Source: a virus. Taken from it: a stretch of 64,000 nt of DNA. Location: the IMG/VR virus record IMGVR_UViG_3300047319_000798, positions 1 to 64,000 of that record; one strand, given 5' to 3'. Shown piece after piece: positions 22,687 to 31,444 of the stretch. Made by a program: the position numbers and the translations under genes. Position 1 is the first letter of the stretch; every line of letters starts with the position of its first letter. The notes under the pieces were generated by a model that worked only from the letters and a program-made list of their open reading frames with translations, was not told where the DNA came from and did not search any database.

Positions 22687-22819
22687 CTATGGTATTCTAG
22701 CTAAGGCTCAGAAGCCGGGTGGGGTGGTGATTTCGACCACGCTTGTACCCGGAGCAACCCCCAATGTGCTAACCCCGGCGTCAGCGGAAAAGACCGCTCC
22801 CGCCAAGTCCAAGAAGTAA
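22649..22819 (+). CDS. Small hypothetical protein
   Basis: The 56-aa frame starts at ATG 22649 with GGAG nine bases upstream and overlaps the end of the large gene before it by 38 bases. It has a hydrophobic N-terminal part (TTYMPLFLASYGILAKA) and a Lys/Ala/Pro tail ending KSKK. No family recognised. Confidence 0.5.
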   Translation: MPQTTYMPLFLASYGILAKAQKPGGVVISTTLVPGATPNVLTPASAEKTAPAKSKK

Positions 22820-22834
22820 AAGGAGAAAACCATA

Positions 22835-23254
22835 ATGGCAACCATTAGATTGAGGCCGGGTGAAACGGCCCTCGTAGTAGCAACTGATCCCAGCCTTGAG
22901 ATTGGTGGCGGACCGATGCCGGGCTACGGCGACAAGCCGGTTGATCCTGGCTACGGTATTGATCTCGGTCTTGGCATCTGGGGTCCGACCGACCCGCGAC
23001 CGACCAACCCCATCGTGCTGCCGATCCCGGTCCCGCCGCCGACGCAGCCGACTGAGCCGGTTGACCCCGGCTACGATATCGACATCGATACTGGCTATGT
23101 GCGCCCTGAGCACCCGATTGTGCTGCCGCCCACACCGCCGGGTAAGCCAGCGATCAATTGGGAGCTTAAAACGGGTTGGACGCCGGTGACTGGTTGGGTT
23201 GTCTTCGCCGTGCCAACTGGCCCGACCCCGACCCCGTCAGCGGCGCGTAAGTAA
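22835..23254 (+). CDS. Pro-rich protein with internal repeats
   Basis: A 139-aa protein, AAGGAG before its ATG. A 30-residue unit of the type PVDPGYGID...PxNPIVLP occurs twice (about residues 34-64 and 71-99), joined by Pro-rich spacers, then a folded C-terminal end with WELKTGW and VTGWVVF. Probably an extended structural linker. It is followed by a hairpin before the sheath gene. Confidence 0.55.
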   Translation: MATIRLRPGETALVVATDPSLEIGGGPMPGYGDKPVDPGYGIDLGLGIWGPTDPRPTNPIVLPIPVPPPTQPTEPVDPGYDIDIDTGYVRPEHPIVLPPTPPGKPAINWELKTGWTPVTGWVVFAVPTGPTPTPSAARK

Positions 23255-23263
23255 AGCCGCTTT

Positions 23264-23291
23264 CGCCTCTGACTCCATTGAGTCAGGGGCG
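23264..23291 (+). promoter_or_regulatory. Hairpin before the sheath gene
   Basis: CGCCTCTGACTC (23264-23275) pairs with GAGTCAGGGGCG (23280-23291) around CATT, 12 bp. Without a T-run it is a weak terminator at best and more likely an attenuator or processing site that sets sheath mRNA level. Confidence 0.65.
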
Positions 23292-23317
23292 ACCTTCATT
23301 TGTTAAAGGAGGCTACC

Positions 23318-24949
23318 ATGCCCACCATCGGAATTGCGCCTGTTTCACACGGCGACCGCCGCGCCGCTAACCGGCGTATGTGGCGCCATCCGCGCGGCCC
23401 TAGCCTTCGTCCGCTGCCCGATGGCTTACAGACCAGGGCGAAAGGTTACGTGGACCCGGCGACAGCTCCGCCGTTTGCGGGGGTGCACGATATCCCGGTG
23501 ACGCAGTTCTCTCAAGACCCCAACTCCATCGTCACCGTTCAAGTCCAGACGATTCAAGCCCCCACGCCCAACACCTATCAGCAGACCGGGTGTCTGGTGT
23601 CGTTTGGGGCCACCAGCATCGCTAAGAGTGATGCGGCCGAGCTGACCCAGTGGAGTGATCTCAGTGACGTCATCATTGGTGCAGCTCCGGCAGCGTCTGT
23701 AGCGTGGGCGGCGGGTCTGGTCACACTGACCACGGCTGCGCCTCTGTCGGCGCATTACGCGCCCGGGGATACTCCGTTTATGACCGTGTCCGGGTTCGTG
23801 CCCGCTGCCTATAACTACAGCGGCCCGGTGACAATGGTCGACAGCGCCACATTCACTTATCCGTGCGTCACTGACCCGGGTCCGGCAACCACGGTTGGAA
23901 CCTATATGCCGCAGGGCGCGATTGAGCTGTCGCAGATGGCGACAACCTTTTTCGACCAGGGCAACATGGTTTCGGTCTGGGTATTGGAGTTGGGCTACGG
24001 TGCGACTTCCGCCGCCAACGCGACGGCGCTCCAGGGGTGGCTGAACGTCAACCCCAAGGTTTTCTGCGGCTATCTGTTGCCCCGGTCTTGCGGGTCTAAT
24101 CAGACATCCATCCAGGCTTTCGAGGCGCTGTTCAAGCAATATCAGAACCCAGAGGCGATGACGTACTTCTGGCTGACGGTTGGGGCTGGCGTGATTACAA
24201 CCCTCGACAAGACCTACAAGTGCGTTATCCAGCTAGCGGAGGCCCCGTCTGTCACTGATCTTGCCCAGTCGAACGCCACCAACCCGAATGGTGAGTTCAC
24301 GATGGCGGCCATGTTCTACAATGCCATGGCGTTTCGCCCTTCGCAGATCAATCGGGTCGCTCCGATGGCGTTCAAGTATTTGTACGGCGTCACGGCCTAT
24401 CCGACCAAGAACAATGGGCCTTTGCTCAAGTCCTTTAAGACCAACGCCACCAACTATGTGGCCACTGGCGCGGAGGGTGGAGTTTCCTACAACATCGTCT
24501 ACGAGGGCGTGACCAAGGACGGTCAGGATTACTTCAACTGGTGGTGGACTATCGACTGGGTGCAGATCAACATCAATTTGAACCTCAGCAACGCCATCAT
24601 CAACGGGAGCAACAACCCGTTCGCGCCGCTCTATTACAACCAGGACGGCATCAACTTCCTGGAGACCAATCTGTTTAACACTATGCTCTCGGCTTCGACC
24701 CTGGGCATGGTGCTGGGGCCGATCACCATGACCGGGTTGAACCAGCCGGATTTGCAGAACAACATCTTGCTGGGTGTGTTCGAGGGCATGTGCGACGTGA
24801 ATGCGGTGCAGTTTGTCGATTACGTCAACGCCAATCCGAGCCACTACAAGATTGGGGAATACGACGGGTTGTCAGTGCTGTTCATCCCGGCGCGCGGCTT
24901 CATCCATATCATGGTCAGCGTCACGGCAACCGATCTGGTCACCATCTGA
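23318..24949 (+). CDS. Contractile tail sheath protein (DUF3383-like)
   Basis: ATG 23318 has AAAGGAGG upstream. The 543-aa protein fits the DUF3383-type sheath: an N-terminal segment with HDIPVTQFSQDPNSIVTVQV, a LSDVI... ASVAWAAG part, FDQGNMVSVWVLELG, a long central domain, and a C-terminal block GVFEGMCDVNAVQFVDYV followed by YDGLSVLFIPARGFIHI. Sheath subunits wrap the tube and contract on infection, which makes this phage a myovirus. The tube gene follows at once. Confidence 0.85.
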   Translation: MPTIGIAPVSHGDRRAANRRMWRHPRGPSLRPLPDGLQTRAKGYVDPATAPPFAGVHDIPVTQFSQDPNSIVTVQVQTIQAPTPNTYQQTGCLVSFGATSIAKSDAAELTQWSDLSDVIIGAAPAASVAWAAGLVTLTTAAPLSAHYAPGDTPFMTVSGFVPAAYNYSGPVTMVDSATFTYPCVTDPGPATTVGTYMPQGAIELSQMATTFFDQGNMVSVWVLELGYGATSAANATALQGWLNVNPKVFCGYLLPRSCGSNQTSIQAFEALFKQYQNPEAMTYFWLTVGAGVITTLDKTYKCVIQLAEAPSVTDLAQSNATNPNGEFTMAAMFYNAMAFRPSQINRVAPMAFKYLYGVTAYPTKNNGPLLKSFKTNATNYVATGAEGGVSYNIVYEGVTKDGQDYFNWWWTIDWVQININLNLSNAIINGSNNPFAPLYYNQDGINFLETNLFNTMLSASTLGMVLGPITMTGLNQPDLQNNILLGVFEGMCDVNAVQFVDYVNANPSHYKIGEYDGLSVLFIPARGFIHIMVSVTATDLVTI

Positions 24950-24975
24950 CGCGGGCCGTATGAGGAGACGGGAAA

Positions 24976-25440
24976 ATGACAGCGTTTGTCGACCAAGGCC
25001 AGCTCAACCGCCTCAGCGCCCAGGTGGTTTTTGCTACAGTCCAATCGAACGGGCAGCCCCTCACTATCCCGTCTGCTTACCTGGGCACGGAGGGTATTCG
25101 GCTGGCGCTGGATAGCAACGCCACCGATCTGTTGCCCACGATGACCGGGATGGTAAGTTCGCCCGCGCCTTATCAGAGCTGCACGCTGACGATGGCCATC
25201 GTCAAATCGGCGGCGGCGCTAGCGAACCAGCTCATGCAGATGATGCAGAAGGGGTCGACCATCATCGGCAACGTCACGGTCTACCCCGATGTGCCGCCCA
25301 ATATCCTGCAGCCATTCAATCTGATGAACATGGCGCTGGAGACGGTGCGTGAGATGAACTTCGCCGGCACGGAGCCAGTGATCGTATTTACGATGCGCGG
25401 GTACATGCAGGTCAACCAAGGGTTCTTTGGTGATCCGTAA
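24976..25440 (+). CDS. Tail tube protein (DUF3277-like)
   Basis: A 154-aa protein directly after the sheath gene, GAGGAG before its ATG. It begins with FVDQGQLNRLSAQVVFATVQ and has the beta-rich pattern (GMVSSPAPYQSCTLTMAIVKS, GNVTVYPDV, FTMRGYMQVNQGFFG) of tube proteins paired with DUF3383 sheaths. It forms the inner tube through which DNA passes. Confidence 0.85.
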   Translation: MTAFVDQGQLNRLSAQVVFATVQSNGQPLTIPSAYLGTEGIRLALDSNATDLLPTMTGMVSSPAPYQSCTLTMAIVKSAAALANQLMQMMQKGSTIIGNVTVYPDVPPNILQPFNLMNMALETVREMNFAGTEPVIVFTMRGYMQVNQGFFGDP

Positions 25441-25462
25441 GCGTTGAATAAGGTGGTGGGAA

Positions 25463-26056
25463 ATGGCTGAGGTTGTCAAGCTGAATCGAAAGCTTAATGT
25501 TGTATTGCCGCCGTTCACGACTGAGAAAGGCCTGGTTTACGTCTATTCGACCCCGATTGCCCTGCCCGTGTTCCGCGAGCACTACCGCATGCTCGGACGC
25601 ACGTTCACAGAGATTCAGCGGTTAGGGTATGGGCCGATTACCGGGCCGTCCTTAGCCAGCTATGTGCTCCGGGATGAGGCCAAGGCTTTCGGCGACGAGG
25701 CCCACAGTGAGATGCTAATTCAAGAGGTCAAGCGGCTATCCTTTGTCGTTTACCCGGGCGACCGGGGCTGGGCTAACATGCCGCTGGGAGAGGCGGTCAA
25801 GCGGAGTATCCTGTCGGAAGAGCAAGGGGATGAAGCGGAGAACTTTCTTGTATATTTTACTTGCGCCTCCTGGATAAAACTGCCCAGCGAGGCGATAGCG
25901 ATGGAGAGCCTCCGCACACTCTGGCAAGCGCAAATTACATCCTCGACTGTTACGGAGTTTATGAGTTCCTTGCCGACATCGACAACGGAAGAGAATACTG
26001 GCGAGACAGCTGTGACCCCGTTACCGGAGAAGCCACGGTTGTCGGTTCCTGCCTAA
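25463..26056 (+). CDS. Tail assembly chaperone, upstream frame
   Basis: A 197-aa protein between tube and tape measure, the invariant position of tail assembly chaperones. It is helical (VFREHYRMLGRTFTEIQRLG, HSEMLIQEVKRLSF) and ends in a Thr/Pro/Glu-rich disordered tail. A second open frame, shifted by -1, overlaps its end and continues to 26190. Together they form the usual G / G-T pair that coats the tape measure during tail assembly. Confidence 0.75.
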   Translation: MAEVVKLNRKLNVVLPPFTTEKGLVYVYSTPIALPVFREHYRMLGRTFTEIQRLGYGPITGPSLASYVLRDEAKAFGDEAHSEMLIQEVKRLSFVVYPGDRGWANMPLGEAVKRSILSEEQGDEAENFLVYFTCASWIKLPSEAIAMESLRTLWQAQITSSTVTEFMSSLPTSTTEENTGETAVTPLPEKPRLSVPA

Positions 26057-26190
26057 GCTGGATTGTTGAAATTGCTTTTAAGGAGTTCATGGGACAATTT
26101 CTGTCCAAGGACAGTAACATAGGATTCACAACCGCAACGGAATGGCGGAATAGGTATTTTCTGCAACTGTTGAAGGCGACCAATGGCTGA
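25834..26190 (+). CDS. Tail assembly chaperone extension (likely -1 frameshift product)
   Basis: This frame is open from 25834 to the stop at 26188-26190, offset -1 from the chaperone frame. Its sensible sequence (ANYILDCYGVYEFLADIDNG, EYWRDSCDPVTGE, CLSWIVEIAFKEFMGQ, WRNRYFLQLLKATNG) lacks a ribosome binding site at its only early start (TTG 25861). Expression by programmed -1 frameshift, giving a fused long chaperone, is the known rule for this gene pair. I see no canonical XXXYYYZ heptamer in the overlap; ATAAAAC at 25874-25880 is the nearest. The gene ends in the start of the tape measure. Confidence 0.6.
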   Translation, partial: SGELSCIFYLRLLDKTAQRGDSDGEPPHTLASANYILDCYGVYEFLADIDNGREYWRDSCDPVTGEATVVGSCLSWIVEIAFKEFMGQFLSKDSNIGFTTATEWRNRYFLQLLKATNG

Positions 26191-28984
26191 CACGGCTATT
26201 CTGAGGGTCGATGTCGCTTCCACCGACTTCGACAAGTTCAAAACCTCATTTGACCAATACGCCAAGACGCTCCAGAGCACTCTGGACACTTGGGCGAAGA
26301 TCACAACTGAAGTTAAGGCGGCTTCAGCGGTGATGACCAACATGGCAGCGCCGGTTGCGCGCTCCACCGCCAATCTCCAAAAATTCACGCAGCAGTTCCA
26401 AGAAACGGCGAAGCATTCCTCCGCCATCAAGACCAATGTTGAGTCAATCACCAAAGGTCTGGTGAGCTGGAAGACGGCTGTCGGTTCGACCTTGGCCCTG
26501 TTGGGGATTGGTGCTGGCGGTCTATTTGGTTTGACCTCGCTGGTCAATTCGACGGTGAGTGACCGTGCCCGGGCGTTGGCTACTGGCGTCGGCTACGGTC
26601 AATTCCGTGGGATGAATGCCGGGTCGTTCCCGGGCGCGGGCGCGGCTATGTCGGGCTGGGGCACGGCGAGTTGGGACCCAACCTCTGGCGCCTACCGGGG
26701 CGCGCAGACGCTGTTTGGCGCGGGAACTAACCAACAGCTGTCGCGTCGTGACCCGATGGCGATGATGGATGCGCTGGACAAGGCGACCAAGTATCTTGGC
26801 CAGTTCGATGAGAAGATGCGCGGCGCTATCGCGGCCACTTCCGGCCTCAATGACCTGTTGGGGCCGGAGGCGCTGCGCACCTGGATGGCGCTTAACAATG
26901 AGGAAAAGGAGGTCAGGCGCAGGGCAATCAAAGCGGCGGGTGACGCGGCGGAGGCGGCTGAACAGGCCAATATCAAGTGGGCAACATTCAACATCAAACT
27001 AAACTCGGCAGCCTCTATCATTCAGGACACCCTGATTAATAAACTCTCGCCGTTGGCCAAGCCGTTAGGAGATTTGAATGAAGCGCTTTTGAAGGCCTTC
27101 CAAGTTTTTATGGAAACGGAGGGCGTTCAGACAACTATCAAGAAGTTTGGTGATGAGCTTCAAAGGTGGGCCGATTGGCTTAAAACTACAGAGGGTCAAG
27201 AGAGCTTCAACCGGTTCATGGAGAATATGGGCAAGGCAGCGACGATCCTTGCTACTTTTGTCGACACTATCGCCCGTATCATCAGATTGGTAGCCCAAAG
27301 TCCGGTTGGCCAGTTTGCTGGAAAAGTATTGGGTGCTGTACCCGGTGCGGTCCAGGGGCTGGAGAAGGAAGGTATTGGCACCCCTCATTTCGGCCCGATG
27401 ACCCAGGACGATAAGGACCGCAATCTTCGATTGGGCTATGATAGATATGGGGCGAAGATTAATCCAGATGGATCCAGCGCCAATTTTCCCAATCCTGGCG
27501 ATGCGCTAAAGGCCACTACAGATCCCAAGGTTCAATCGACACCATGGTACAAACAAAAGAATTTCGGCTTTGGCTGGGGTAAGTCCAACAACGACCCATC
27601 GACCCCCGGCAACGCGGCAGCGACACCGGGGCCGTCTATGGCGGCGTTCTCGGTTGGCGGTCAGAACGCGGTGCTTGGCGAGCGGATGATGCAGTGGTTT
27701 GGTCAGGAGTCAATGGCCACCCAGCAAGCCGCTGATGCCGCTGAGCGCCGCGATACCAAGCTAGAGCGGCTGTTGGTGTCGATGGAGAATTGGTTCCGGT
27801 CGAATAGCGGGAAAGCCGCTGGCGGCGGCGCGGGTGGCACTGGCGTTTACGGTTCGAGTTTTGGCGGCGCTATCGGCCCGGGCGGGCAGTTGCTAGGCGG
27901 GGGCAGCGGAGCTGGCGGAGGAGGGGGTCCGGCTGGCGCGGGCGGGTCTGGTCCACATAGCGCGTCAGGATCAGCGGGCGGGCCGGGAGGCGGTGGCTCT
28001 GGATCATTTATCGACGCCGTGGCGAATATCGAAAGCAACAACCGCAATATCAAGCAAGGCGTAGTGGACGTCAACACCCGGAAAGGCACCCCGGCGGGCG
28101 GCTATTTCCAGATCATCGACCCAACATGGCGCCGATACGCGGCAGCGGCTGGAGTTGATGTTAACAAGTATCCCACGGCCATGAGCGCGCCGCGTGACGT
28201 GCAAGCACAGGTCGCGGCGCAAATCCCCGCCAACCAATTCGGGCCGCGTACCCAGCGAATGCTCCATGAGCAGTTTGGGGCCTTCGACACGCGCAAGACC
28301 ATTGGTCAGCTCAATGAGCAGTTTGGAGGTTCGGGCGGCGGAGGTCAGGCGGGAGCATCGGCCAACAGCACAAGCGAGATCAGAGGCCCGGGCGGCGGCA
28401 ACGCGGCGGACGCCAATGCGCTCTTGGCTCAGGTCAAGGCCACCCACCCGCACCTGAGCAATGAGCAGTGCGTGACCCTTGTGCGCGAATACACGGGTAT
28501 GGGGGGCACGGTCAAGGATTGGCGCAAGGGCCAGAACGTGCTGGGCGGCAACATGAAGGTGGGTACGCCTATCGCCACGTTCATGAGCGCCAGCGGCAAG
28601 CAGAGCGACCGCTACGATGCTGGCGGTATCGGTACCCCGGGCGCGGGCACGAGCCACGCGGCGCTATTCGGCGGCTATACACGTGATAAGGACGGCCAGA
28701 TTACCGGCATCAACGTGATCGAGCAGTACGCCTACAGCGGCAGACCCGGGCAGCAGAAAGGGCCGCACATTCAGCATTATGGCGTGGGCGGGTACGGTGA
28801 GCACGGGGCGGAGAACTATTTCGGTATCCAAGGCCCAGGCGGCGGTAAAGGGCAAAGGACGGCTTCGCTTAACGGGATGGACAACGATAATTGGCAACAG
28901 AAGCCTATTCACAATGTTCAGATCCACAACAGGACCGGTAGCGATGTGAACATTGCTGCCTCGACTGTAATGGCAAGTTCATGA
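26183..28984 (+). CDS. Tape measure protein with two cell-wall-degrading domains
   Basis: The 933-aa protein sets tail length and is ejected first. N-terminal coiled helices (1-110), a hydrophobic segment VGSTLALLGIGAGGLFGLTS (about 96-115), long helices, a Gly-rich linker (about 545-610), then a transglycosylase-like domain with ANIESNNRNI, AGGYFQIIDPTWRRYAAAAG and a run to IPANQFG (about 613-690). A second Gly linker leads to a BPSL0067/NlpC-like peptidase part: EQCVTLVREYTGMGG with candidate nucleophile Cys, VGTPIATFM, and GTSHAALFGGY with candidate His. Both would open the wall for tube entry. Confidence 0.8.
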   Translation: MADTAILRVDVASTDFDKFKTSFDQYAKTLQSTLDTWAKITTEVKAASAVMTNMAAPVARSTANLQKFTQQFQETAKHSSAIKTNVESITKGLVSWKTAVGSTLALLGIGAGGLFGLTSLVNSTVSDRARALATGVGYGQFRGMNAGSFPGAGAAMSGWGTASWDPTSGAYRGAQTLFGAGTNQQLSRRDPMAMMDALDKATKYLGQFDEKMRGAIAATSGLNDLLGPEALRTWMALNNEEKEVRRRAIKAAGDAAEAAEQANIKWATFNIKLNSAASIIQDTLINKLSPLAKPLGDLNEALLKAFQVFMETEGVQTTIKKFGDELQRWADWLKTTEGQESFNRFMENMGKAATILATFVDTIARIIRLVAQSPVGQFAGKVLGAVPGAVQGLEKEGIGTPHFGPMTQDDKDRNLRLGYDRYGAKINPDGSSANFPNPGDALKATTDPKVQSTPWYKQKNFGFGWGKSNNDPSTPGNAAATPGPSMAAFSVGGQNAVLGERMMQWFGQESMATQQAADAAERRDTKLERLLVSMENWFRSNSGKAAGGGAGGTGVYGSSFGGAIGPGGQLLGGGSGAGGGGGPAGAGGSGPHSASGSAGGPGGGGSGSFIDAVANIESNNRNIKQGVVDVNTRKGTPAGGYFQIIDPTWRRYAAAAGVDVNKYPTAMSAPRDVQAQVAAQIPANQFGPRTQRMLHEQFGAFDTRKTIGQLNEQFGGSGGGGQAGASANSTSEIRGPGGGNAADANALLAQVKATHPHLSNEQCVTLVREYTGMGGTVKDWRKGQNVLGGNMKVGTPIATFMSASGKQSDRYDAGGIGTPGAGTSHAALFGGYTRDKDGQITGINVIEQYAYSGRPGQQKGPHIQHYGVGGYGEHGAENYFGIQGPGGGKGQRTASLNGMDNDNWQQKPIHNVQIHNRTGSDVNIAASTVMASS

Positions 28985-30507
28985 GATATTACGCCATCAA
29001 GATTGATGGAGCGCCAGCGGTGTTCAAGCCGGTGGATGGCGCGCCTGTGGCAGGAGCCCAGTTCAGCAGTGTTGCGGATGTCGGCTACGGGCAACAGAAT
29101 GATCCCGGGGCGCTGCGCTGTTTGCTACGTATCGAGATGGTTGATATTTCAACAGTTACCGCCAATTCATTCGTGCGTCTGTACGGTGTAGACATAGAGA
29201 TGTTGAAACAGGCCTCCAACCTGACCGGCAAGAACATTCAGATTTATGCCGGGTTCTGGCCGGGTCTGCCCCTGGCCACGGAGGAAGCCCCTTATGCGGG
29301 CGCGATTTATTGCGGTACAATCTGGCAGGCATTCGGCAACTGGCAAGACGATGACATGACCCTCGACATGTTGCTCAGCGCCGGCAACACCGCCAGCGGG
29401 GCGGGGGACGCTCCTGCGGATAGCGGCGGCGGGTTTCAACCATCACCGCTGACCCCGCCAGTAGCGCCGTCACGTTTGAGGAGCCGACAGCGGGGAGTGG
29501 GGAACCTACGTTCCCCTTCCCCGCATCGCGGGCGGGTATCGGCTCAGCCGCGTGACGATGGCGGTGGAGGCCTGAGCGGCATAGCCGACAGCATCGGTCA
29601 AGCTGTCTCGGCGGTGGCCTCGTCGTTCGCAGCGGGTGCGGGGTGGGGGTCTACACCGGCCAATATTATCCATAATTGGAACCCGGGGGACTTGCTTAGC
29701 AACGCTATGCGGCAGACCTTAACCAAGGCTTTCCCTTGGTGCACTATCGATATCGGGATTGCCGACGTGCTCAAGAACCCGGGCGCAAAAGACGGCGGCT
29801 TCTACAACTCACTAGAGCAATTTGCTGCGTTTGCTAAGCAAACCAGCTTATCGCTGATGAGCGGTAGTCAGGGCGCGGCGGGTACAATGTCTTCGCTGGT
29901 TGGGGCGATGGCCAAGGGGTCGAGTAACGCAGGGCTGCAAACGCTATCTGATGCGCTGGGTGCTGCGGGAAAGAACGCACCTGGGTCTGACGATTACAAA
30001 GGCATACGCACCTTTCTTCGATGTCAGCGGATCATCGCCACCGATAACAACCCGATTAACGGAGTTCATCAGGGTCCAACGCTCAAGTTTGAAGAGCTAA
30101 TTGGCCAGCCGACATGGCTTCAAGTCAACACCGTTACATTTCGCACGCCGATGCGCTCTGACATCTATCCGCCGCTAACGGTTACACTACCGCCTGATAC
30201 ACTAGAGTTTGTGAACCCCTCGCTAGAAACTAGCCAGGTGGGGATAAAATCGCTAAACATCAACTTCGCTAATCAGCCGGTTACTCTACAGCAGGTGACT
30301 ATAATCGGGGATAGCCGCCATCCGGACGGGTCATCGTGGTCATTACAGTGTACCGGGTTGGTATCCAGCTCAGCTATGATGGCGAATAGCGTTGTTGCCC
30401 CGCTTCTTGACAGTACCTCTCAAGTGCTGATGGGTCATTTTTCATTAGGGCCAAATCCACCTATCGGGCCTCAGCGCCGTCGCGCCGTGCGGAGGTATGG
30501 TGGATGA
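28981..30507 (+). CDS. Baseplate hub-like tail protein with disordered insert
   Basis: A 508-aa protein directly after the tape measure (ATGA overlap). N-terminal (1-135) and C-terminal (from about 345) beta-rich parts look like a gp27/hub-type protein split by a long insertion. Residues 140-200 are Pro/Arg/Ser/Gly-rich and coincide with a near-perfect DNA palindrome at 29490-29524. The C-terminal part (VTFRTPMRSDIYPPLTVTLP, then VGIKSLNINFANQPVTLQQV) is well ordered. Likely a ring around the spike; the exact baseplate role is inferred. Confidence 0.6.
   Translation: MRYYAIKIDGAPAVFKPVDGAPVAGAQFSSVADVGYGQQNDPGALRCLLRIEMVDISTVTANSFVRLYGVDIEMLKQASNLTGKNIQIYAGFWPGLPLATEEAPYAGAIYCGTIWQAFGNWQDDDMTLDMLLSAGNTASGAGDAPADSGGGFQPSPLTPPVAPSRLRSRQRGVGNLRSPSPHRGRVSAQPRDDGGGGLSGIADSIGQAVSAVASSFAAGAGWGSTPANIIHNWNPGDLLSNAMRQTLTKAFPWCTIDIGIADVLKNPGAKDGGFYNSLEQFAAFAKQTSLSLMSGSQGAAGTMSSLVGAMAKGSSNAGLQTLSDALGAAGKNAPGSDDYKGIRTFLRCQRIIATDNNPINGVHQGPTLKFEELIGQPTWLQVNTVTFRTPMRSDIYPPLTVTLPPDTLEFVNPSLETSQVGIKSLNINFANQPVTLQQVTIIGDSRHPDGSSWSLQCTGLVSSSAMMANSVVAPLLDSTSQVLMGHFSLGPNPPIGPQRRRAVRRYGG
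29490..29524. repeat. Palindromic element inside a coding region
   Basis: GCGGGGAGTGGGGAAC (29490-29505) faces GTTCCCCTTCCCCGC (29510-29524) across CTAC: a near-perfect 35-base palindrome in frame within the hub-like gene. It encodes part of a basic disordered linker (RQRGVGNLRSPSPHRG). It looks like a captured intergenic palindromic unit. Confidence 0.6.
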
Positions 30508-31343
30508 GTTCAATTGAACAATGGAAGCTAAGCTATCAGGTCTCACCGATCTTCCTGACCGGGCCACCGGTGGCCAACGTGCCCAACGGTATGTTGCCGT
30601 TTTTGTCCATCACCAATCCAGAACTCTTCCCAGCCACCTCCAACACGCCGGGCATGCCGTCGCAATCTTTCGACCTTGCGACAGTGAACCTCACCGCCAC
30701 GTCCTTTGTTGAGTTGGGTAAGTCATTGGACAATGCTTTCGGGGCCTTTAACGTGCTAGCGGGCGGTTCGCTGATCCAGCAGACGGTGGCCAAGTACCCG
30801 TTCGCCAACCAGAGCTACGCCGCCAACGCTATCCTGCGCGACCCTCTACACGTCTCCCTGATCTGGGACACACCGATGCGCGGGGCCAATGCTTGGGGCA
30901 CGAAGCTGACAACTATGCAGAGCCTGAAGCAGCGGCTAGACACCCACAATAACGGCGGCGGCACCTACATCGTGGTCACCCCGGCATACGTGTATGATAA
31001 CCTGGTCATGTTGTCGTTGACTGATGCCTCGCGCGGTTCGAGCAACCTGCCCCAGAATGCCTGGCGGTTTGACTTTGAGCGCCCGCTCATTGTGCTCCAG
31101 GAGCTGCGCAAAGCTCAGGGCGCGCTTATGTCTAAGCTGACCAACGGCGTAATTACCAACGGAGCCTGGTCTGGGCCCGCCGCTGGTCTGGGGTCAATCA
31201 CCGCCGTACCGAACATGAGCAGCGGCCCTAACGCCCCGATACCGTCTATGACTGCCTCGGGGGTGCCCGCTGGCACGCCGAGCGGCCCGGGTGTGGCGGG
31301 TGGCGGTGGTATTGGCTCCGTGGGCTATAGTGGACCGGTATGA
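30504..31343 (+). CDS. Baseplate/tail structural protein
   Basis: A 279-aa beta-rich protein with an ATGA overlap to the hub-like gene. The folded part (residues 1-215; NPELFPATSNTPGMPSQSF, DPLHVSLIWDTPMRG, TYIVVTPAYVYDNLVMLSLTD) ends in a Gly/Ser/Pro-rich tail. Several phages with DUF3383 sheaths encode a protein of this type at this place; the function is unproven, most likely a baseplate or tube-hub joint. Confidence 0.6.
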   Translation: MSSIEQWKLSYQVSPIFLTGPPVANVPNGMLPFLSITNPELFPATSNTPGMPSQSFDLATVNLTATSFVELGKSLDNAFGAFNVLAGGSLIQQTVAKYPFANQSYAANAILRDPLHVSLIWDTPMRGANAWGTKLTTMQSLKQRLDTHNNGGGTYIVVTPAYVYDNLVMLSLTDASRGSSNLPQNAWRFDFERPLIVLQELRKAQGALMSKLTNGVITNGAWSGPAAGLGSITAVPNMSSGPNAPIPSMTASGVPAGTPSGPGVAGGGGIGSVGYSGPV

Positions 31344-31444
31344 CTGATCCTGACGCAGAGCTGCATATCCATTTGGATCTGATGGGCATATTGCTCGTGA
31401 TCCTGGTGATCTGGGGCGTCTGGAAACTTATGAACTGGCTATGA
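31340..31444 (+). CDS. Very small single-span membrane protein
   Basis: A 34-aa frame that starts in an ATGA overlap with the gene before and ends in an ATGA overlap with the gene after, which strongly supports translation. An acidic N-terminus (TDPDAELHIHLD) precedes one hydrophobic helix (MGILLVILVIWGVWKLM). Possibly a membrane micro-protein for lysis control or host interaction; no family recognised. Confidence 0.6.
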   Translation: MTDPDAELHIHLDLMGILLVILVIWGVWKLMNWL

